Notes: generated from the letters alone by a model not told the origin. 64,000 nt of DNA from G963663315 sp963665165 (GCA_963665165.1 OY761989.1:1674001-1738000), one strand, 5' to 3'; positions 51,334 to 61,893 are shown, counted from the stretch's first letter. Translations and numbers: made by a program.

Positions 51334-53424
51334 TTAATTTCCTTCAACCGCCTTCATACTGAGTCGTACACGGCCCTGTTTATCGACCTCAAGGACTTTC
51401 ACCTTCACCCGGTCACCCTCCTTGAGCGCGTCACTGACCTGGTTCACCCGCTCATTTGAAATCTGTGAGATATGGACCAGGCCATCCCGACCGGGCAGGA
51501 TATTGACGAAGGCGCCGAAATCCATCAAGCGGACGACCTTGCCGTCGTACACGGTATTGACCTCGACATCCGCGGTAATTTGCTCGATTCTGCGGATCGC
51601 TTCTTTTGCCGCCGCGTTGTCCGTAGAGGAAATTTTTACCGTACCGTCATCGTCAATGTCGATGTTGACGCCGGTTTCTTCCGACAATGCCCGGATAACC
51701 GCCCCGCCCTTGCCAATGACGTCACGAATTTTCCCCGGATTGATATGGATCGTAACGATTCGTGGCGCGAATTCCGACATTTCCTTACGGGGAGCGGCAA
51801 TCGCCTTGTTCATTTCGCCGAGTATGTGGAGGCGCCCTTCTTTCGCCTGCTCAAGCGCTTTTCGCATGATCTCCTCGGTAATGCCGTCAATCTTGATATC
51901 CATTTGCAATGCGGTAATGCCTTCAGCAGTCCCGGCCACCTTGAAATCCATGTCACCGAGATGATCTTCGTCACCCAGGATATCGGTCAGCACCGCGAAG
52001 CGATCCTCTTCCTTGATCAGCCCCATGGCCACACCAGCTACCGGTTGCTTGATACAGACCCCTGCATCCATTAGCGCCAGACTGGTTCCGCAAACGCTTG
52101 CCATTGAACTCGAACCATTGGACTCGGTTATCTCTGAAACCACCCGCATGGTATAAGGGAATTCCTCCCGGGTCGGCAGCACGGCCATGATACCGCGTTT
52201 TGCCAGGCGGCCATGCCCGATTTCGCGTCGCTTGGGCGACCCCACCCTTCCGGTCTCACCGACACAGAATGGAGGGAAATTGTAGTGCAGCATGAAACCG
52301 TCCCGGTAATCGCCTTCCAGGGCGTCAATAATCTGGGAATCCCTTTCGGTTCCCAGTGTAGCCACAACGATTGCCTGGGTTTCACCACGGGTGAACAAGG
52401 CTGAGCCGTGGGTTCTCGGCAGGACACCGGTTTCTATAGTGATAGGGCGGACTGTTCGGGTGTCACGGCCATCGATTCTGGGGTTGCCGGCAATGATACT
52501 GCTACGGACATGGTGTTTCTCAAGAGACTGGATTTCCGAAATTACCTCAGCGGAAATATCGTCTCCCCCGCCTTCCGGGAGAAGTTCGGCAACGACACTG
52601 TTCCTGATTTCTCCAACAGCCTCCAACCGCTTGATCTTGTCGGTAATCCGGTAGGCTTCGGCAATACGGTTTCCAACCAGCCCGGCCACCCGGTCGGCCA
52701 GTGTTTGTGTCCTCCCGGCAGGGGCGGACCAGTCCCACTTCGCCTTGCCCGCCTGTTGACCAAGTTCCCGGACCGCGTCCATCATGGTCCGGCTCTGCTG
52801 ATGACCGAACATGACCGCGCCAAGCATTTGCTCTTCGGTCAGAATGCTGGCCTGCGATTCAACCATCAGGACCGCGGATTCAGTACCGGCGACCACCAGG
52901 TCCAGAGACGACTGTTCGGACAATACCGAAAGGTCGGGGTTGAGCACATACTCACCATCGACATAACCCACACGGGCAGCGCCCATCGGACCATTGAATG
53001 GTATCCCGGATATTTCGATCGCCGCCGATGTTCCGATCATCGCAACGATGTCGGCGCTGATTTGCGGATCGATCGACATGACCGTAACCACGATCTGCAC
53101 TTCATTCATGAAGCCCTTGGCGAACAGGGGCCTGATCGGCCGGTCGATCAACCGGCAGGTCAGGATCGAGTTCTCCGAGGGTCGCCCTTCGCGCTTGAAA
53201 AAACCTCCGGGAATCTTGCCTGCGGCATAAGTCCTTTCCTCGTAGTCCACGGTAAGCGGGAAAAAATCGTGCCCGCGATAGTCCCTGCGAGCAACCACAG
53301 TGACCAGCACCATGGTATCTCCCATACTCGCCAATACCGCGCCATCCGCCTGCCTGGCAATGGCGCCGGTTTCAAGACGCACCTCATGCCGACCATACTG
53401 AAAGGTCTTTACAACTTTATTCAA
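51334..53424 (-). CDS. pnp: Polyribonucleotide nucleotidyltransferase
   Basis: PNPase (696 residues) degrades RNA 3'-to-5' using phosphate. Two RNase PH domains (about 10-230 and 310-540) are followed by KH (ITIHINPGKIRDVIGKGG) and S1 (GKVVRLMDFGAFVNILPG) domains. The gene lies 27 bases after rpsO on the same strand, the classical arrangement in which pnp is co-transcribed with and processed from the rpsO transcript. Confidence 0.97.
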   Translation of the reverse strand: MNKVVKTFQYGRHEVRLETGAIARQADGAVLASMGDTMVLVTVVARRDYRGHDFFPLTVDYEERTYAAGKIPGGFFKREGRPSENSILTCRLIDRPIRPLFAKGFMNEVQIVVTVMSIDPQISADIVAMIGTSAAIEISGIPFNGPMGAARVGYVDGEYVLNPDLSVLSEQSSLDLVVAGTESAVLMVESQASILTEEQMLGAVMFGHQQSRTMMDAVRELGQQAGKAKWDWSAPAGRTQTLADRVAGLVGNRIAEAYRITDKIKRLEAVGEIRNSVVAELLPEGGGDDISAEVISEIQSLEKHHVRSSIIAGNPRIDGRDTRTVRPITIETGVLPRTHGSALFTRGETQAIVVATLGTERDSQIIDALEGDYRDGFMLHYNFPPFCVGETGRVGSPKRREIGHGRLAKRGIMAVLPTREEFPYTMRVVSEITESNGSSSMASVCGTSLALMDAGVCIKQPVAGVAMGLIKEEDRFAVLTDILGDEDHLGDMDFKVAGTAEGITALQMDIKIDGITEEIMRKALEQAKEGRLHILGEMNKAIAAPRKEMSEFAPRIVTIHINPGKIRDVIGKGGAVIRALSEETGVNIDIDDDGTVKISSTDNAAAKEAIRRIEQITADVEVNTVYDGKVVRLMDFGAFVNILPGRDGLVHISQISNERVNQVSDALKEGDRVKVKVLEVDKQGRVRLSMKAVEGN

Positions 53425-53451
53425 TTTATTGTCTCCTGTAGAGTTTGGCCG

Positions 53452-53721
53452 CTATTTGCGCAGGCCTAGCTTGCTGATCAACGCTCGATAGCGCTCGATA
53501 TCAGTTTTTCTTAAATAGCTCAGCAGTTTCCGGCGGTGATTGACCAGCCGAAGCAAACCCTGCCGGGAATGATGATCGTGTATATGAGTCTTGAAATGGT
53601 TGGACAGATCCAGAATGCGCGCCGTCATCAGCGCAATTTGAACTTCAGGAGAACCCGTATCCCCCTCGGAACGCTGATGCTCCTTGACAACAGCGGCCTT
53701 TTCTTCGGCGCCTAGGGCCAT
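53452..53721 (-). CDS. rpsO: 30S ribosomal protein S15
   Basis: S15 (89 residues) binds the central domain of 16S rRNA. Conserved blocks are GDTGSPEVQIALMTARI, HDHHSRQGLLRLVNHRRKLL and the final IERYRALISKLGLRK. GAGG upstream supports the ATG at 53721. It heads the rpsO-pnp operon. Confidence 0.98.
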   Translation of the reverse strand: MALGAEEKAAVVKEHQRSEGDTGSPEVQIALMTARILDLSNHFKTHIHDHHSRQGLLRLVNHRRKLLSYLRKTDIERYRALISKLGLRK

Positions 53722-53964
53722 AACTTATTCCTCTTTAACAGACTATTACCTGTGTCAAAGTAAATACCGGCCAGTAATCCTGAGAACCATCCGATCCGAC
53801 CGGCAAACCTTGAAACACCGTATCCCTCTCAATATCGGGGGCCTGTATTCTAAAGGGCGCCCCCGGAATCCACAAGCCGATATTCAGTCATCCATCATAT
53901 TTTTTGCCGGAAAATCAGTATAATCAGACCTTTGTTTCCAGATGACCCGTCTCAGGGATTTGTA

Positions 53965-55089
53965 ATGCAGCTACATCGTGTTGGTTTCGTCGGCTGGCGG
54001 GGTATGGTAGGTTCCGTACTTCTTGAAAGGATGCGCGAGGAGAAGGATTTCGACCGGATAGACGAACCCGCCTTCTATACCACATCACAGACCGGACAGC
54101 CGGGGCCGGATATCGGGCGTGAAGTAAAACCGCTGGCGGATGCCCACGACATCGACTCCCTGCGGGAACTGGACATTATTGTCACCTGCCAGGGTGGCGG
54201 CTACACCTCGGCCGTGCATCAAAAACTCCGCCAGCAAGGCTGGAGCGGGTACTGGATTGACGCGGCGTCCACCCTGCGAATGGCGGAACGATCCACGATT
54301 ATTCTCGATCCGGTCAATCTGCCTGTGATCGAACAGGGGCTGGCTGACGGACACCGGGATTTTATCGGCGGCAACTGTACGGTCAGTCTGATGATGATGG
54401 CCCTGGACGGGTTGTTCAGCGCGGACCTGATCCAATGGATGACGGTGATGACCTACCAGGCGATCTCCGGTGGAGGCGCCCGACAAATGCGGGAGCTGGT
54501 AGAGCAGATGGGCATGGTCAATCGCAATGCCGGTGAATTGCTGGCTGACCCCGGCAGTTCGATTCTGGATATCGACAGAAAGGTAATCGAAACCATTCAT
54601 TCCTCCGAATTCCCGAAAGATGAAATCGGATATCCCCTGGCCGGCAATCTGCTGCCCTGGATTGACCAGGATCCTGGCTCCGGAACCAGCCGGGAAGAAT
54701 GGAAAGGTTCGGTGGAAACCAACAAAATCCTGGGACGACGGGACGATGCGCTGATTCCGGTTGAAAGCACCTGCATTCGAATCGGGACGATGCGCTGCCA
54801 CAGCCAGGCGTTTACCATCCAGTTGAAGGCGGACCTGCCACTGGATGAAATACAGGAAATCCTGTCCGGCGCCAATGACTGGGTGACCGTTGTCGCCAAT
54901 GAGCGCGAGGCCTCACTGGACCGGTTGTGCCCTGCGGCTACTTCGGGAACACTCGATATTCCAGTTGGCCGCATCAAAAAGCTGGACATCGGGAAAGGCC
55001 TGATTTCCGCTTTCACGGTAGGCGATCAACTGCTATGGGGAGCGGCCGAGCCCCTGCGCCGGATGTTGAGGATATTACATCAATACTGA
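53965..55089 (+). CDS. asd: Aspartate-semialdehyde dehydrogenase
   Basis: This 374-residue enzyme reduces aspartyl phosphate to the semialdehyde, serving lysine, methionine, threonine and diaminopimelate synthesis. It has the NADP-binding start VGFVGWRGMVGSVLLERM, the catalytic Cys138 in GGNCTVSLMMMAL and a substrate Arg in CIRIGTMRCHSQA with the catalytic His. This is the gammaproteobacterial (E. coli-like) form, useful for placing the organism. A perfect TATAAT lies at 53919-53924 upstream, with a weak -35. Confidence 0.96.
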   Translation: MQLHRVGFVGWRGMVGSVLLERMREEKDFDRIDEPAFYTTSQTGQPGPDIGREVKPLADAHDIDSLRELDIIVTCQGGGYTSAVHQKLRQQGWSGYWIDAASTLRMAERSTIILDPVNLPVIEQGLADGHRDFIGGNCTVSLMMMALDGLFSADLIQWMTVMTYQAISGGGARQMRELVEQMGMVNRNAGELLADPGSSILDIDRKVIETIHSSEFPKDEIGYPLAGNLLPWIDQDPGSGTSREEWKGSVETNKILGRRDDALIPVESTCIRIGTMRCHSQAFTIQLKADLPLDEIQEILSGANDWVTVVANEREASLDRLCPAATSGTLDIPVGRIKKLDIGKGLISAFTVGDQLLWGAAEPLRRMLRILHQY

Positions 55090-55090
55090 T

Positions 55091-56167
55091 ATGCAGCCCT
55101 CCGTTGGCAAATTTCCGGCTCACGGCAAAACAGCCATGCCCCCAGGATTCATCGACAGGTTCGGCAAGGGCCTGGTATTACTTTCATGCCTGGTCCATGC
55201 CTCTCTATCCGGCGCCGATATCCGGGTTCAGGCGCAGCCTCTGGAACAACTTACAATCAAAATCACCCGTTCGGCACCCGCCCAGGCATTGAGCCTGCGC
55301 CAATCCACCGTCGCCTCCCAACTGACCACGACGGTAAGCGAACTGCCATTGAAAACAGGAGACCGGGTTGTGGAAAACCAGCTGGTTGCCCGGCTTGACT
55401 GCATCGACAATCTACTGACCCTGGAACAGGCGAAAGCGAAACTGGACGTATTGGCCGCAACCCGGGAACTGGCCAGCAAACAGCTCTCACGGCTCAATCA
55501 GTTGAGAAAATCCAATAACGCGTCCGAAGAAGCCATCAATCAAAAGCAGTCTCAACTGAATTCGGTAACGGCCAGGATCAAATCCCAGAATATCGGTATC
55601 GATATCGCCCGAAGACAGGTTGGGAAATGCGACATCACGGCCCCCTTCCCTGGCATCATTACCGAGATACACAGCGAAGTGGGCAACTTCGTTACGCCGG
55701 GAGGTAAGATCATCTCCCTGACCGATACGGAAAGTATCGAACTGGAAGCGCACCTCAACCACAGCGAACTGGAACAGGTGATGGCCTCCCCGGCGCTCGC
55801 ATTCGAGCACGGGAACGAGATGTATCCGGTCACCGTCCGGTCCGCCCTGACCGTGATGGATTCAACTTCCCAAAGCCGGACCGTCAGACTCAGCTTCACT
55901 GGAGCCATACCCCTTGCCGGCGCCATAGGAAGATTACGATGGTCATTGTCCGGTGATATCCTGCCGGCTTCACTGACTGTCGAACGCGATGGCCGAAGAG
56001 GACTGTTCATTGTCGATGATTCCAACAGCGATTTAACGGCGAGATTCATCCCGGTTGCAGAAGCGAATCCGGGTCAACCCGTCGTTGTTGACCTGCCGAA
56101 AACAACCCTGATGGTGACCGACGGGCGCTTTGCCTTGACCGATGGAGCCATAATAATCGTTGATTGA
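55091..56167 (+). CDS. RND efflux periplasmic adaptor (HlyD/AcrA family)
   Basis: This adaptor of up to 358 residues joins an RND pump to an outer-membrane channel. The N-terminal hydrophobic segment is GLVLLSCLVHASLSGA. Lipoyl-like half-motifs (ELPLKTGDRVVENQLVARLD and later CDITAPFPGIITEIHSEVGN) flank a coiled-coil hairpin (about 110-165). The start is uncertain: ATGs at 55091 and 55136 are both in frame. It precedes the pump gene by 22 bases. No outer-membrane factor is encoded here. Confidence 0.87.
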   Translation: MQPSVGKFPAHGKTAMPPGFIDRFGKGLVLLSCLVHASLSGADIRVQAQPLEQLTIKITRSAPAQALSLRQSTVASQLTTTVSELPLKTGDRVVENQLVARLDCIDNLLTLEQAKAKLDVLAATRELASKQLSRLNQLRKSNNASEEAINQKQSQLNSVTARIKSQNIGIDIARRQVGKCDITAPFPGIITEIHSEVGNFVTPGGKIISLTDTESIELEAHLNHSELEQVMASPALAFEHGNEMYPVTVRSALTVMDSTSQSRTVRLSFTGAIPLAGAIGRLRWSLSGDILPASLTVERDGRRGLFIVDDSNSDLTARFIPVAEANPGQPVVVDLPKTTLMVTDGRFALTDGAIIIVD

Positions 56168-56189
56168 CTGATCGTCTCCATCGCGGACC

Positions 56190-59100
56190 ATGTTCCAGCG
56201 CATTCTCCAAAACCATGTTCTGGCAAACCTTCTGTTTGTTCTGGTCCTGATCCTTGGAACCGGTTCCTGGCTGCTGATGCCCAGAGCGCAGGATCCATCC
56301 ATCAACTTCAACTGGATCAACATAAACACGATCTGGCGGGGCGCGTCGACCCCGGATGTTGAAAAGCAGGTAACCAATGTCATCGAAGATGCGGTGCGCA
56401 GGGTTTCCGACATCAAGTTCGTCGCCAGCGCCAGCAGGGAAGGCGTTTCCAGGTTGCTGATCCGGTTCGATGAGATCACCGAAAGAACATTTGAAAAGAG
56501 AGTCGCCGACCTGAGACGGGAAATCGAGAACATCCGCGACGAGTTGCCTGAGACTGCGCTCGACCCTTTTATATTCGAAATCACGACTGACAACGCCCTG
56601 CCCACGGCTACCGTGGTGGTCAGCTCGGTTTCGGATGATGAGAACCTGAGACGACAGTCAGCCTTGATCCAGCAAGATCTGGAACAACTGAAAGGTGTGA
56701 GCAATGTATTGCAAAACGGGTTGTCCGACCCTGAGATACATATCGTGTTCAACCCGGAATTACTCGAACAATTCGGCCTGGGGCCTTCTGACCTTGCGGA
56801 CACCATCCGGCTTTATTTCAGGAACATCTCCGCTGGCACCCTGAATGTGGCGCAAAGCAACTGGGCAATCCGGATTTCCGGCAGCCGTTACGACCTCGAT
56901 TACCTGAATAATCTGCCCATCATCACCTCACAGGGAGAAATTCTGCTGAAAGAAGTCGCCAGGGTCATACAAGCCAAGGAACCCGCCAGCCAACTGGTCA
57001 GATTCAACCGGCAACCTTCCGTGTTGTTTACCATCACCAAACAGGAAAAACAAAACATACTGCAACTGGTTGAACGGGTTTCAGGCTACATCGACGAGAA
57101 TCAATCCATTTTCAAAAACACCGGGATCACCGTGACACTGGTCGATGACCAGACCCAGGTCACTCGCGACGCGCTCAACACCATGCAAACCAATGCGATC
57201 CTGGGGTTGATCATGGTGCTCGCCGTGACCTGGATTTTTCTGGGCGCCCGGATCGCGTTTCTCACCGGCATCGCAATTCCATTCATACTGGCAGGCGTAT
57301 TCTGGTTCCTGAACAGTACCGGGCAAACGCTGAATATCGCCGTGCTGCTGGGTATCGTTATCAGTCTTGGTATGCTGGTCGATGATGCCGTGGTCGTGGT
57401 CGAAGCGATCTACTACCGCCTGCAGCGAGGCGCCGACACGCTACAGGCAACCATTCGGGGACTGCAGGAAGTCATCAGCCCTGTGACCACCGCGGTCCTG
57501 ACCACGATCGCGGCTTTTCTGCCACTGATGCTGTTGCCGGGGGTACTGGGCAAGTTCATGTTCATCATACCCATGGTCGTGACCACCGCCCTGGTCATCA
57601 GTCTGGTTGAAGCTTACTGGATTCTGCCCGCGCACATCATTGTGGCAAAGGTGAATTTCAGGCGGAGTTCGCGGGCTCATCGGATCCGGGAGAGTTTTCA
57701 ACACTTCCTGAGACATCTTTATATCCGCATCCTGATCCGGGTTTTCAGACACCCGATCCTCGCCCTGATCATCCTGATCGCCCTGTTTTCCAGCGCTGTG
57801 AGCGCAGTTTACTACGAAAAAATCAAAGTCGATTTCTTCGCCAGCGACCCGATCCGGTTATTTTACGTCAGTATTGAAATGCCGGCGGGGACCGGACTGC
57901 ACGCCACCCTGGACAAGGTTCTACAGGTTGAACAGATCGTGAACGAGGAAATCGAACCCGCGGAAACCCGCTCAGTAGTGAGCTATGCCGGACAACTGTT
58001 GACCGAGACCGAGATCGTTTTCAGTGAACAATACGGGCAGGTCCTGGTCTCCCTGAAACCAAAAGACAAGGTCAACCGTTCCGTGGATGAACTGATCGGC
58101 TCCCTGCAAGAGAAACTGGCCAGGATTCCCGGCATAGAAGAACTTTCTTTTCTGCGCCTGTCCGGCGGCCCCCCGGTTGTCAAGGCAATCAATGTCAAGG
58201 TACGAGGCGACAATTTCGATGAACTCATCAACGCCACCGGGGAAATCAGGCGATTCATGGAGAATCAGCCAGTCTTTCATGACATCTCGGACAGTAATCT
58301 TCCCGGACAAAATACCCTGGACCTGCGAATCAACAGCGCCGCAGTGCAACGCACCGGGATTGACCCGAATACTATTGGACAAACCCTTCGACTCCTGGTT
58401 GACGGTGAAATCGTCACCAGCTTCCGCTACCAGGGCGAAAAAATCGACATTCGGCTGACAGCAGAAAACGATTTGAGCCAGATCAGTGAAATCCTTGAAT
58501 ACCGTTTGCCGGCCAGGGACGGTAACCTGATCCCTCTCAATCAACTGGTTGACGCCTCTTTTTCCAACAGCCCGGACACCATTCGCCACTACAACTATCG
58601 CCGCAGTATTACCATTGAAGCGGATATCCACAAGGAACTGACAGACGAACTCAAAGCCAATCAGATGATACGGGAATTCTGGCAATCCATTCGCCACCGG
58701 TATCCCAACATGGACCTTGATTTCACCGGAGTAGTCGACGATATCCAGAAAAGCCTGAACGCTATCGGATTGTTTTTCCTGCTCGGCCTGGGCTTGATCT
58801 ATCTGATACTTGGCACCCAGTTCCGAAGCTATTTTCAACCTTTTCTCATTATCATGACGGTGCCCATGGCCGCGACCGGAGTCGTACTCGGCTTGCTGGC
58901 CAGCCAGTATCCATTGAGCCTGTTCAGCCTCTATGGGATCGTGGCCCTGGCGGGCATTGCGGTAAACGCGGCAATCGTCATGATATCGACCGCCAATGCC
59001 AGGCTGAAATCGGGCATGACCACCACCAACGCGATAATCTATGCCTCCCGGCGCCGGGTTATCCCGATTATCATTACCTCGCTGACCACCATCGCCGGCC

Positions 59101-59267
59101 TGTTTTCGCTGGCCACCGGACTCGGCGGAGAATCACTCCTGTGGGGTCCGGTGGCCGCCTCCATGGTCTGGGGCCTGACCGTCTCCACCCTGCTCACATT
59201 ATTTTACATCCCACTGCTTTACCGCCTGTTCATGCGTCCGTGGGAATCCCGCAGAGAATCAAGCTGA
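56190..59267 (+). CDS. RND-family efflux transporter, inner-membrane pump
   Basis: This 1025-residue proton-driven pump has 12 predicted membrane helices and two large periplasmic loops. The TM4 acidic pair is present in SLGMLVDDAVVVVEAIYYR. The sequence resembles the AcrB/MexB-like multidrug branch in its loose, non-heavy-metal form. Its stop overlaps the ATG of the M81 peptidase gene by one base (TGATG). Substrates are unknown. Confidence 0.93.
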   Translation: MFQRILQNHVLANLLFVLVLILGTGSWLLMPRAQDPSINFNWININTIWRGASTPDVEKQVTNVIEDAVRRVSDIKFVASASREGVSRLLIRFDEITERTFEKRVADLRREIENIRDELPETALDPFIFEITTDNALPTATVVVSSVSDDENLRRQSALIQQDLEQLKGVSNVLQNGLSDPEIHIVFNPELLEQFGLGPSDLADTIRLYFRNISAGTLNVAQSNWAIRISGSRYDLDYLNNLPIITSQGEILLKEVARVIQAKEPASQLVRFNRQPSVLFTITKQEKQNILQLVERVSGYIDENQSIFKNTGITVTLVDDQTQVTRDALNTMQTNAILGLIMVLAVTWIFLGARIAFLTGIAIPFILAGVFWFLNSTGQTLNIAVLLGIVISLGMLVDDAVVVVEAIYYRLQRGADTLQATIRGLQEVISPVTTAVLTTIAAFLPLMLLPGVLGKFMFIIPMVVTTALVISLVEAYWILPAHIIVAKVNFRRSSRAHRIRESFQHFLRHLYIRILIRVFRHPILALIILIALFSSAVSAVYYEKIKVDFFASDPIRLFYVSIEMPAGTGLHATLDKVLQVEQIVNEEIEPAETRSVVSYAGQLLTETEIVFSEQYGQVLVSLKPKDKVNRSVDELIGSLQEKLARIPGIEELSFLRLSGGPPVVKAINVKVRGDNFDELINATGEIRRFMENQPVFHDISDSNLPGQNTLDLRINSAAVQRTGIDPNTIGQTLRLLVDGEIVTSFRYQGEKIDIRLTAENDLSQISEILEYRLPARDGNLIPLNQLVDASFSNSPDTIRHYNYRRSITIEADIHKELTDELKANQMIREFWQSIRHRYPNMDLDFTGVVDDIQKSLNAIGLFFLLGLGLIYLILGTQFRSYFQPFLIIMTVPMAATGVVLGLLASQYPLSLFSLYGIVALAGIAVNAAIVMISTANARLKSGMTTTNAIIYASRRRVIPIIITSLTTIAGLFSLATGLGGESLLWGPVAASMVWGLTVSTLLTLFYIPLLYRLFMRPWESRRESS

Positions 59268-60778
59268 TGTCATCTCCTGTCCGTATCGCCATCGCCGGTT
59301 TCCAGCATGAAACCAATACCTTCGCTCCGCACAAGGCCGATTATCCTGCCTTCGTCAAAGCCGATGGCTGGCCGGGTTTGACCTGCGGCGAGGACCTGTT
59401 TGCCGAATTCGCCGGGCTGAATATCCCGATCTCTGGATTTATCGAGGCGGCGCGCCGGGACGACCGGCAACTGATTCCGATCCTGTGGTGTTCAGCGGAA
59501 CCGAGCAGCCTGGTCACCGATGATGCCTACGAGAGGGTTTCCAGCCGGATTTGCGAGTCTTTGCAGGCTATCGAGAACCTGGATGCGGTCTATCTCGACT
59601 TGCATGGCGCCATGGTAGTGGAAAGCTTCGAGGACGGCGAAGGTGAGTTGTTGCGTCGTGTGAGAGCGGTGATCGGGCCGGATATGCCGCTGGTGATCAG
59701 TCTGGACCTCCATGCCAATCTTACCGACGCCATGATCGAACAGTCGGATGCAATCACGGTTTTCCGGACTTATCCGCACCTCGATATGGCGCAGACCGGA
59801 GCCCGGGCTTACGCGTTGCTGGACACCATACTGTCAACCGGAAAAATGGTCATCGGCATGCGGAAAATCCCCTTCCTGATCCCGTTGACCTCCCAGTGTA
59901 CCGACCATGAACCGTGCAAGTCGATCTACCGCGATCTGGTCCGCCTGGAACAATCCGGCGCCGCTGTGATCAACGCTGAATTCGCACCCGGATTTCCATC
60001 TGCCGATATTGCGGACTGCGGACCCGCGATACTCATTCATGGCCGGGACCGGGCATCCGTGGAATCCGCCCTGGACGACTGCCTGCAACGGATTGTCGAT
60101 GCCGAACCACAGTTTGTTTCCCGACTGCTTTCTCCCGATGAGGCCATCCGGCAGGCCCGGCGACTGCACTCGGAAAAACCGGTCGTCCTTGCCGATGTCC
60201 AGGACAATCCCGGTGGCGGCGGAACCTCGGACACAACCGGCTTGCTGGAAGCATTGGTAAGCAATCAGGCCAAAGGGGCGGTGCTCGCCATGCTGTACGA
60301 TCCACAGGTTGCCGAACGGGCCCATCGATCCGGAATTGGACAACGACTGACCGTCCGGTTGGGAGCGAAATCCGGCTTCGCGGGAGTATTGCCGTATGAT
60401 TGCACAATTGAAGTAGAGGCGCTCGGCGACGGCCGCTTCACCTGCACCGGCGAGATGTACCGGAACATTGAAGCGCAGCTTGGACCAATGGCCCTGTTGC
60501 GAATCATCGACTCCGACAGCGATATCCGCGTAATTATCAACAGCGAGCGAGCGCAGTGCCTTGACCTCGCGATGATCCGGCACCTTGGCGTCGAACCGAC
60601 CGAACAGCGCATACTCGCAATCAAAAGCACGGTGCACTTTCGCGCGGATTTCGACCCGATTGCGGCGGAAACACTGCTGGTCTGTGCGCCGGGAGCGGTA
60701 TCGTGCAAACTCGACGAAATACCTTACCGAAATTTAAGGCCCGGTATCCGGGTTACGCCGATGGGGTCGGCAGTCTGA
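59267..60778 (+). CDS. M81-family metallopeptidase (MlrC/microcystinase C-like)
   Basis: This 503-residue protein begins VRIAIAGFQHETNTFAPHKADY and has YLDLHGAMVVESFEDGEGE and SLDLHANLTD, with DVQDNPGGGGTSDTTGLL later; these are the zinc-site and signature blocks of the M81/MlrC family. MlrC hydrolyses linear peptides derived from microcystin, but most members have unknown substrates. One-base overlap with the RND pump gene suggests joint expression, perhaps handling of a toxic peptide or amino acid derivative together with efflux. Confidence 0.9.
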   Translation: MSSPVRIAIAGFQHETNTFAPHKADYPAFVKADGWPGLTCGEDLFAEFAGLNIPISGFIEAARRDDRQLIPILWCSAEPSSLVTDDAYERVSSRICESLQAIENLDAVYLDLHGAMVVESFEDGEGELLRRVRAVIGPDMPLVISLDLHANLTDAMIEQSDAITVFRTYPHLDMAQTGARAYALLDTILSTGKMVIGMRKIPFLIPLTSQCTDHEPCKSIYRDLVRLEQSGAAVINAEFAPGFPSADIADCGPAILIHGRDRASVESALDDCLQRIVDAEPQFVSRLLSPDEAIRQARRLHSEKPVVLADVQDNPGGGGTSDTTGLLEALVSNQAKGAVLAMLYDPQVAERAHRSGIGQRLTVRLGAKSGFAGVLPYDCTIEVEALGDGRFTCTGEMYRNIEAQLGPMALLRIIDSDSDIRVIINSERAQCLDLAMIRHLGVEPTEQRILAIKSTVHFRADFDPIAAETLLVCAPGAVSCKLDEIPYRNLRPGIRVTPMGSAV

Positions 60779-60812
60779 CTGCCACACCAGGCGGTCAGGA
60801 CCGGAACCTGGC

Positions 60813-61064
60813 TCAACCGCGGCCGGAGGACCGGATTCGGGAAACGATTTCCCTGACCTCCGGGACATCCGGTATTTTCTGGAGACAGAGCCAGTCGATC
60901 AACAGCGAATCATCATATTCCAGTAACGATTGAAACTCCGTCCTGGCTTGTCCGGGCAATTCCTGATAGTGCAACCGCACAAAATTTTCCAGGGTCAGGT
61001 CGAGTTCCCGGGTGCCTCTCCGGCACTTCCACAGAATCCGTTTCAGTTCATCCGGCCCTTGCAT
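60813..61064 (-). CDS. sdhE: Succinate dehydrogenase flavinylation factor SdhE
   Basis: This 83-residue protein helps attach FAD covalently to SdhA. The family motif RGxxE appears as CRRGTRELD (residues 14-22), followed by the helical FLLxxDxxLxxW-like LEYDDSLLIDWL. It lies 55 bases after sdhB on the same strand and so extends the sdh operon. Confidence 0.93.
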   Translation of the reverse strand: MQGPDELKRILWKCRRGTRELDLTLENFVRLHYQELPGQARTEFQSLLEYDDSLLIDWLCLQKIPDVPEVREIVSRIRSSGRG

Positions 61065-61119
61065 CCGGGATTCGCCGAAATTCCGCCGCCCACCTGATCA
61101 TCCGGTTGCCGGTCGCCAA

Positions 61120-61893
61120 CTACTTCCTGCGCTGGATCGCTGACTTGATTTCTCCAATCGCTTTGGCGGGATTCAAGCCTTTCGGACAGGCATTGGTACA
61201 ATTCATGATCGTATGGCAACGGTACAGTTTGAACGTATCGTCCAGTTCATCGAGTCTTTCATCGGTCGCCTGGTCACGACTGTCCGCAATCCAGCGATAA
61301 GCCTGCAACAGGGCTGCCGGACCCAGGTAACGATCACTGTTCCACCAATAGCTTGGACAACTGGTCGAACAACAGGCGCACAGGATGCACTCATACAAAC
61401 CATCGAGTTTCGTCCGGTCCTGTTCGGACTGCAACCGCTCCTGGTCGGGCGTCCCGCTCCCGGCCTGCAGCCAGGGTTTGATCGAAGCGTATTGCCTGTA
61501 GAAATTGTTCAGGTCGGAAACCAGGTCCTTGACCACCGACATGTGGGGCAAGGGATATATTTTGATATCCCCGTTGATTTCTCGCGCTGAACAGATGCAG
61601 GCGAGAGTATTGACCCCATTGATGTTCATCGAACAGGAGCCGCAGATCCCCTCCCGGCAGGAGCGCCGGAAAGTCAGGGTACTGTCGATGTGATTCTTGA
61701 TCCGGATCAGGATATCCAGCACCATTGGCCCACAGGCCCTGATATCCACCTCGTAAGTATCGATTCTGGGATTCTCCCCGGTATCCGGGTCCCAGCGATA
61801 GACATGGATCTGGCGCAGTTCACTGTCGCTCGTATCGGTGAATCGCTTCCCCTTTTTTATACGGGAATGGGCAGGCAACCTGAACTCAGCCAT
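61120..61893 (-). CDS. sdhB: Succinate dehydrogenase iron-sulfur subunit
   Basis: This 257-residue subunit holds the three clusters of complex II: CREGICGSC for [2Fe-2S], CILCACCSTSC and later CHTIMNCTNACP for [4Fe-4S] and [3Fe-4S]. The ATG at 61893 overlaps the sdhA stop by one base. The motif YWWNSDRYLGPAALLQAYRW is typical. Confidence 0.97.
   Translation of the reverse strand: MAEFRLPAHSRIKKGKRFTDTSDSELRQIHVYRWDPDTGENPRIDTYEVDIRACGPMVLDILIRIKNHIDSTLTFRRSCREGICGSCSMNINGVNTLACICSAREINGDIKIYPLPHMSVVKDLVSDLNNFYRQYASIKPWLQAGSGTPDQERLQSEQDRTKLDGLYECILCACCSTSCPSYWWNSDRYLGPAALLQAYRWIADSRDQATDERLDELDDTFKLYRCHTIMNCTNACPKGLNPAKAIGEIKSAIQRRK

Noticed and set aside
52408..53469. 353-codon plus-strand open frame opposite pnp
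   Set aside because: Shadow of pnp; no start signal or recognisable domain.
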